NCBI GenBank assembly: GCA_020723225.1
Contig: DYJG01000096.1
Coordinates: 1-8,155, forward strand
DNA length: 8,155 nucleotides
Source: Desulfobacca acetoxidans
GTDB lineage: Bacteria > Desulfobacterota > Desulfobaccia > Desulfobaccales > 0-14-0-80-60-11
Reading direction: 5' to 3'
Part shown: positions 5,285 through 8,155 of the stretch, one piece after another
Layout: each line of letters opens with the position of its first letter
Position numbering within the stretch: position 1 is the first letter of the stretch
Notes under the pieces: generated by a model
Told to the model about the DNA's origin: nothing
The model's database searches: none
What the model saw: only the letters and a program-made list of their open reading frames with translations
Translations under genes and position numbers: made by a program

Positions 5285-6020
5285 AGTCTTTCTTAGCAGA
5301 ATCAGTCAAATTTGCTAAAAATTCCCGGTCCGCAGCATCCAGGACCGTTTTTTCCAACAGATCGGGGCGCAATCTCGCGGTGCGCCGCAGTGACTCCTCC
5401 CGGCGCCAGCGCTGGATGCGGGCATGGTCGCCGCTGAGCAAAATCTCCGGCACGTCAAAGCCTTCGAAGTCCCGGGGCCGGGTATAGTGGGGGTACTCCA
5501 GCAACCCCGTTTGAAAGGACTCTTCTTCCACCGCGCCTTCGCCCCCCAGGACTCCGGGGAGCAGCCGGGTCACCGCGTCCACCACCGCCAGGGCGGGAAT
5601 CTCCCCCCCGGTTAAGATATAATCGCCCATGGAGAGCGCTTCATCAATATAAAAGTGGACCCGATCGTCCACTCCTTCATAATGGCCGCAAATTAACAGC
5701 AGGTGTTTCCGCCCGGCCAGTTCCCGGGCCTTGTCCTGGGAGAACAAGGCGCCCTGGGGGCTAAGCAGAATGACCCGCACTTCCGGATCCTGCTCCCGCA
5801 CCGCTCGGATGGCCTCCACCAGGGGCTCGATTTTCAGCACCATCCCCGGGCCGCCTCCGAAAGGGCGGTCATCCACCACCTTATGGCGGTCATGGGTGAA
5901 GTCCCGGAGGTTCAGGACCCGAAACTCCACGGCCCCCTGGGCCTGGGCCCGGGATAGCATACTCTGGCTGAGGGGGGAGGCGAAAAATTCCGGGAACAGG
6001 GTCAGCAGCTCAATGAGCAT
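5283..6020 (-). CDS. trmD: tRNA (guanine(37)-N1)-methyltransferase TrmD
   Basis: SPOUT-class dimeric enzyme that methylates G37 next to the anticodon using S-adenosylmethionine, preventing +1 frameshifting. Length 245 is typical. Motifs in order: LTLFPEFF (7-13), NLRDFTHDRHKVVDDRPFGG (37-56) leading into GGPGMVLK, ICGHYEGVDDRV (110-121), SMGDYILTGGEIPAL (130-144), PGVLG (155-159), LLEYPHYTRP (173-182) and LLSGDHARIQRWR (194-206). R152 matches catalytic Arg154 of H. influenzae TrmD. The position of catalytic Asp169 is Glu167 (EESF instead of EDSF), a conservative change. The ATG at 6020 has GGAGG 3 nt upstream, a short spacer, and the gene overlaps the rimM end by 11 bp. Identification is certain. 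Confidence 0.97.
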   Translation of the reverse strand: MLIELLTLFPEFFASPLSQSMLSRAQAQGAVEFRVLNLRDFTHDRHKVVDDRPFGGGPGMVLKIEPLVEAIRAVREQDPEVRVILLSPQGALFSQDKARELAGRKHLLLICGHYEGVDDRVHFYIDEALSMGDYILTGGEIPALAVVDAVTRLLPGVLGGEGAVEEESFQTGLLEYPHYTRPRDFEGFDVPEILLSGDHARIQRWRREESLRRTARLRPDLLEKTVLDAADREFLANLTDSAKKD

Positions 6021-6552
6021 AAGCCTCCAACAACCCGGGAGGCGGCGCCGCCTTGATCCACCCCTCTTGCAGATTAATTTCGGTGATCACCTCCTCCACC
6101 GCGGGGAGGAGCAATTCCTTCCCGCCGGAGCGCACCACATAGACGTCATGGCCCGGGGTGGGGATAATCTCCTGAAGATGCCCCAACACGGCCCCGTCCG
6201 CCGCATGGAGGACCGGCAATCCCAAAACCTGGAACCAGTAAAACTCTCCCGGCGGCAAGGGTGGAAAGCGGCCGGCTTCCCCCCTGACCTCCAGGCCGAT
6301 GAGGGCTTCCGCCCGGTCCCGGGTGGAAATACCCTCCAGGCGCAGCAGGATCTGCCCTTTCAGACGGCCGGCTTCCAGGACCCGATAGCGTGTGCCCCCG
6401 ATTTCCACTTCCCCCAGGGCGGTGACGACCTCGGGGTCGGTGGTGGCGGTGGCCGCGTCCGCCCTTAGTTTCAGCGCGCCCTTAAGGCCGTGGACTCCGG
6501 CCACTCTTCCCAGCCCTACTAATAAGGGTGTGGTCCCTTCCTCTTTACTCAA
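6010..6552 (-). CDS. rimM: Ribosome maturation factor RimM
   Basis: Binds S19 and the 30S head during 16S rRNA processing. The N-terminal RimM domain shows LLVGLGRVAGVHGLKG (10-25, in the numbering used here). A linker with PPGEFYWFQVLGLPV (about 101-114) leads into the C-terminal PRC-barrel, with GHDVYVVR and KELLLPAVEEVITEIN (to about 159) and the closing PPGLLEAY. Start choice is uncertain. A GTG at 6597 would add 15 residues (195 in total) and overlap khpA by 53 bp. I prefer the TTG at 6552: it gives 180 residues, a normal lead of about nine residues before LLVG, and an 8-bp overlap with the end of khpA. No ATG is available and neither start has a strong Shine-Dalgarno. The 3' end overlaps trmD by 11 bp. 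Confidence 0.93.
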   Translation of the reverse strand: MSKEEGTTPLLVGLGRVAGVHGLKGALKLRADAATATTDPEVVTALGEVEIGGTRYRVLEAGRLKGQILLRLEGISTRDRAEALIGLEVRGEAGRFPPLPPGEFYWFQVLGLPVLHAADGAVLGHLQEIIPTPGHDVYVVRSGGKELLLPAVEEVITEINLQEGWIKAAPPPGLLEAYAH

Positions 6553-6775
6553 GGATTTCCAGGACCGAGCGTTTGCGAATCTTGGTGGAGGCCGCACTCA
6601 GAATAGTGCGGATAGCCCTGGCCGTGCGTCCCTGCTTACCGATCACCTTCCCCAGATCTTCCTTGGCCACTTTGAGCTCGATGACTGAGGTCTGTTCCCC
6701 TTCGATTTCCTTGACCTGTACCTGCTCAGGTTGGTCCACGAGAGCCTGTGCGATGAACTTTACCAAGTCTTTCAT
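6545..6775 (-). CDS. khpA: KH-domain RNA-binding protein KhpA
   Basis: A 76-residue single-KH-domain protein of the KhpA family (YlqC/UPF0109). In other bacteria it binds RNA, often together with KhpB/Jag, and affects cell division or ribosome-related processes. The GxxG loop is GKQG at 46-49 within LGKVIGKQGRTARAIRTIL, followed by the short C-terminal strand. The ATG at 6775 is chosen over an in-frame GTG nine bases upstream (6784), because GAGGTGG (6781-6787) sits 5 nt before the ATG and overlaps that GTG. Its place between rpsP and rimM is typical of Firmicutes, Actinobacteria and Desulfobacterota and absent from E. coli. The 63-bp leader may form alternative hairpins involving the Shine-Dalgarno. 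Confidence 0.93.
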   Translation of the reverse strand: MKDLVKFIAQALVDQPEQVQVKEIEGEQTSVIELKVAKEDLGKVIGKQGRTARAIRTILSAASTKIRKRSVLEILE

Positions 6776-6780
6776 TTTCG

Positions 6781-6811
6781 CCACCTCGTTGAGGATAGGG
6801 TGGGCTCCACC
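6781..6811 (-). promoter_or_regulatory. Ribosome binding site and possible hairpin switch ahead of khpA
   Basis: The Shine-Dalgarno GAGGTGG (6781-6787) fixes the khpA ATG at 6775. The same seven bases occur again 26 bp upstream (6807-6813). A CCCACC lies between them (complement of 6799-6804). It can pair with the upstream GGTGG as a tight 5-bp, 3-nt-loop hairpin, or with the Shine-Dalgarno copy across a 13-nt loop. The binding site itself is well supported; the switch is inference. Confidence 0.5.
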
Positions 6812-6838
6812 TCTCTAAGTTCTCCGGTCCGGCTCGTT

Positions 6839-7102
6839 TTAGTCTGCGGCTGCGACGGGTGCAGACGCTCCCCGCCGCTTCAGAAGACTGGCCACGGTGT
6901 CCGTGGGGGTGGCGCCCCGGCCCAGCCATAAAGCCAAAAGCTCTTCTTTCACCGTAACTGCGGCCGGATCTTGGTTGGGATCGTACGTACCCACGATCTC
7001 CAGAAATTTGCCGTCCCGGGGGGACTCATTGTTGGTCACCACCAGACGATAGTAAGGGCGTTTTTTGGCGCCGTAACGGGCCAGACGGATTCTTAATGCC
7101 AT
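6839..7102 (-). CDS. rpsP: 30S ribosomal protein S16
   Basis: Small-subunit protein needed for 30S assembly. It has 87 residues, within the family range. The opening MALRIRLARYGAKKRPYYRL and VVTNNESPRDGKFLEIVGTYDP are diagnostic, and WLGRGATPTDTVASLLKRRG carries the conserved C-terminal helix. A short Ala-rich tail ends the protein. The ATG at 7102 is preceded by a strong AAAGGAGGAG (7114-7123), though the spacer of about 11 nt is on the long side. It lies between ffh (79-bp gap) and khpA (63-bp gap). The terminator-like hairpin at the ffh end suggests its expression is not set only by readthrough from ffh, yet I find no convincing promoter in the gap. Confidence 0.97.
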   Translation of the reverse strand: MALRIRLARYGAKKRPYYRLVVTNNESPRDGKFLEIVGTYDPNQDPAAVTVKEELLALWLGRGATPTDTVASLLKRRGASAPVAAAD

Positions 7103-7113
7103 GAGGCTTTTTG

Positions 7114-7123
7114 CTCCTCCTTT
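7114..7123 (-). promoter_or_regulatory. Ribosome binding site of rpsP
   Basis: AAAGGAGGAG is the strongest Shine-Dalgarno in the window, a near-complete complement of the 16S rRNA 3' end. It lies 11 nt before the rpsP ATG. The spacing is longer than optimal, so the last GGAG may be the effective part. Confidence 0.7.
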
Positions 7124-7181
7124 AGGTTAAGTCTTCCAAATGAGCGGGGCCATGGTTCCGGACCATTTCTCCGCGAATTCT

Positions 7182-8155
7182 TCAAAAAAACTTCCCGGGG
7201 AAGAAGGGAATTTTTCCCTTTTTCCCTCCCTGGGTCATTTGTTTGATCATTTTTTGGGTGGTGCTAAAATTTTTCAGCAAACGGTTGACGTCCTGGACGG
7301 ATGTGCCGCTCCCCAGGGCGATGCGCCGGCGCCGGCTGCCGTCGATGAGCAGGTGGTCGGCCCTTTCCTTGGGGGTCATGGAGTTGATGATGGCCTCCAC
7401 CCTTTTCAGCTCCCGGTCGTCGGGCTTCAGGTCTTTCAGGGCCTTGCTCTTGCCGATGCCCGGGATCAGGTTCAGCAATTGTTCCATTGTACCCATCTTT
7501 TTGATTTGCCGCAATTGATCCCGGAAATCTTCCAGGGTAAACCCTTCTTTCCGCAGCTTTTTTTCCAGGGCCTTGGCCTGGTCGGCATCGAAGGTCTCCT
7601 GGGCCTTCTCGATAAGGGTAAGAACGTCCCCCATGCCCAGGATGCGGGAGCTGAGCCGGTCCGGATGGAAGGGCTCCAGCGCGTCCAGTTTTTCGCCGAC
7701 GCCCAGGAACTTGATGGGTTTGCCGATGACCGCGCGCATGGACAGGGCCGCGCCGCCCCGGGCGTCGCCCTCCATCTTGGTGAGGATGACCCCGGTGAGC
7801 TTGAGCAAGTCATGGAATTTCTGGGCCACCTGCACCGCGTCCTGGCCGGTCATGGCATCGGCCACCAGAAGAATTTCCTGGGGCTCGGTCTTTTCCCGGA
7901 TGGCCTTGAGTTCGTCCATCAGGGGCGCGTCGATATGGAGGCGGCCCGCGGTGTCCAGGATGACGGTGTCGTAGCCCGCGGTGTAGGCCGCTTCCATGGC
8001 CGCATCGGCGATGGCTACGGGGTTCTGGTCCGGCGTGGAGGGATAGACGTCCACGCCCAGGTCCGCACCCAGACGTTTAAGTTGCTCGATGGCCGCGGGC
8101 CGCTGCACGTCCGCGGGCACCAGATACGGCTGGCGGCCCTGGCTTTTCAAACGCC
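7182..8155 (-). CDS. ffh: Signal recognition particle GTPase Ffh (partial, N-terminus beyond the window)
   Basis: GTPase of the bacterial SRP; binds 4.5S RNA and signal sequences and docks nascent chains at FtsY. About 324 codons are visible. The N domain and the P-loop lie beyond the right edge, and the TTG at 8150 is an internal Leu codon. Counting that Leu as 1: ADVQRPAAIEQL (13-24), DTAGR (66-70), TGQDAVQVAQKF (101-112), TKMEGDARGGAALS (124-137), FLGVGEKLDALEPFHPDR (148-165) and GMGDVLTLIEKA (172-183). The M domain follows, with INSMTPKER (255-263) and GSRRRRIALGSGTSVQDVNR (271-290), then a basic tail. The guanine-specificity motif reads TKxE where Ffh normally has TKxD. The M domain is poor in Met, with Leu/Ile in many of those places. 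The stop codon is embedded in a T7 run after a small hairpin. Confidence 0.96.
   Translation of the reverse strand, partial: RLKSQGRQPYLVPADVQRPAAIEQLKRLGADLGVDVYPSTPDQNPVAIADAAMEAAYTAGYDTVILDTAGRLHIDAPLMDELKAIREKTEPQEILLVADAMTGQDAVQVAQKFHDLLKLTGVILTKMEGDARGGAALSMRAVIGKPIKFLGVGEKLDALEPFHPDRLSSRILGMGDVLTLIEKAQETFDADQAKALEKKLRKEGFTLEDFRDQLRQIKKMGTMEQLLNLIPGIGKSKALKDLKPDDRELKRVEAIINSMTPKERADHLLIDGSRRRRIALGSGTSVQDVNRLLKNFSTTQKMIKQMTQGGKKGKIPFFPGKFF
7184..7203 (-). terminator. Terminator-like hairpin plus T7 at the ffh stop codon
   Basis: In the transcript, CTTCC and GGAAG (plus-strand 7191-7203) pair around a 3-nt loop and are followed at once by seven T. The stem is only 5 bp, so termination would be partial. 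It lies inside the last codons of ffh and 82 bp before the rpsP ATG, a sensible place for an attenuator between ffh and the ribosomal-protein genes. Confidence 0.4.

Noticed and set aside
5731..6468. Plus-strand open frame of 245 codons across trmD and rimM
   Set aside because: It lies antisense to two clearly conserved genes, its product is low-complexity and rich in Pro, Arg and Ser, and it has no family motifs; GC-rich codon use explains the open frame.
7124..7181. Promoter for rpsP in the ffh-rpsP gap
   Set aside because: No pair of -35/-10-like hexamers at sensible spacing could be found by eye; the ATGGT/ACCAT dyad there is too short to name.

Overview
All recognisable genes lie on the minus strand, so the window reads from right to left as one long, closely packed gene run. 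In transcription order: the end of ffh (SRP GTPase, cut by the right edge), rpsP (S16), khpA (KH RNA-binding protein), rimM, trmD, rplS (L19), rnhB (RNase HII), yraN (UPF0102), a RimJ/RimL-type GNAT acetyltransferase, rsmI, an HPr-family phosphocarrier (ptsH), PTS enzyme I (ptsI), and the first 14 codons of a gene that looks like smpB, cut by the left edge. No RNA gene, CRISPR array, transposase or phage gene is visible.

The sequence is GC-rich in the genes and much more AT-rich in the gaps. The order rpsP-khpA-rimM-trmD-rplS-rnhB-yraN, with khpA between rpsP and rimM, argues against gamma- or betaproteobacteria. It fits Desulfobacterota (former Deltaproteobacteria), perhaps near Syntrophobacterales/Desulfobaccales. 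This placement comes from gene order and protein 'feel' only and is moderate at best.

Region by region. (1) 4283-8155 is a compact ribosome and secretion block. It holds ffh, rpsP, khpA, rimM, trmD, rplS and rnhB with short gaps or overlaps: khpA/rimM overlap by 8 bp with the start preferred here, rimM/trmD by 11 bp, and rplS/rnhB through an ATGA. A terminator-like hairpin followed by T7 sits on the ffh stop codon, so rpsP may be partly uncoupled from ffh. (2) 2132-4282 is looser. The gaps around yraN, the acetyltransferase and rsmI are each filled with short tandem or inverted repeats: GTTTTNN heptads twice, an 8-9-9 'CGCARAG' repeat twice, and a TCAGCTA heptad array. Like repeats flank yraN and the yraN-acetyltransferase pair in a nested way. 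(3) 1-2131 is the PTS module, ptsH and ptsI coupled by an ATGA overlap, followed after 3 bp by the smpB-like start.

Functionally the run serves ribosome assembly (S16, L19, RimM), rRNA and tRNA methylation (RsmI, TrmD), co-translational targeting (Ffh), RNA-DNA hybrid removal (RNase HII) and probably ribosome rescue (SmpB), with a general PTS phosphorelay inserted near its end. I see no undescribed multi-gene system. The points most worth a second look are the nested intergenic repeats, an Asp at the HPr Ser46 position, acidic substitutions in Ffh (TKxE) and TrmD (Glu for the catalytic Asp), and a possible Shine-Dalgarno switch ahead of khpA.
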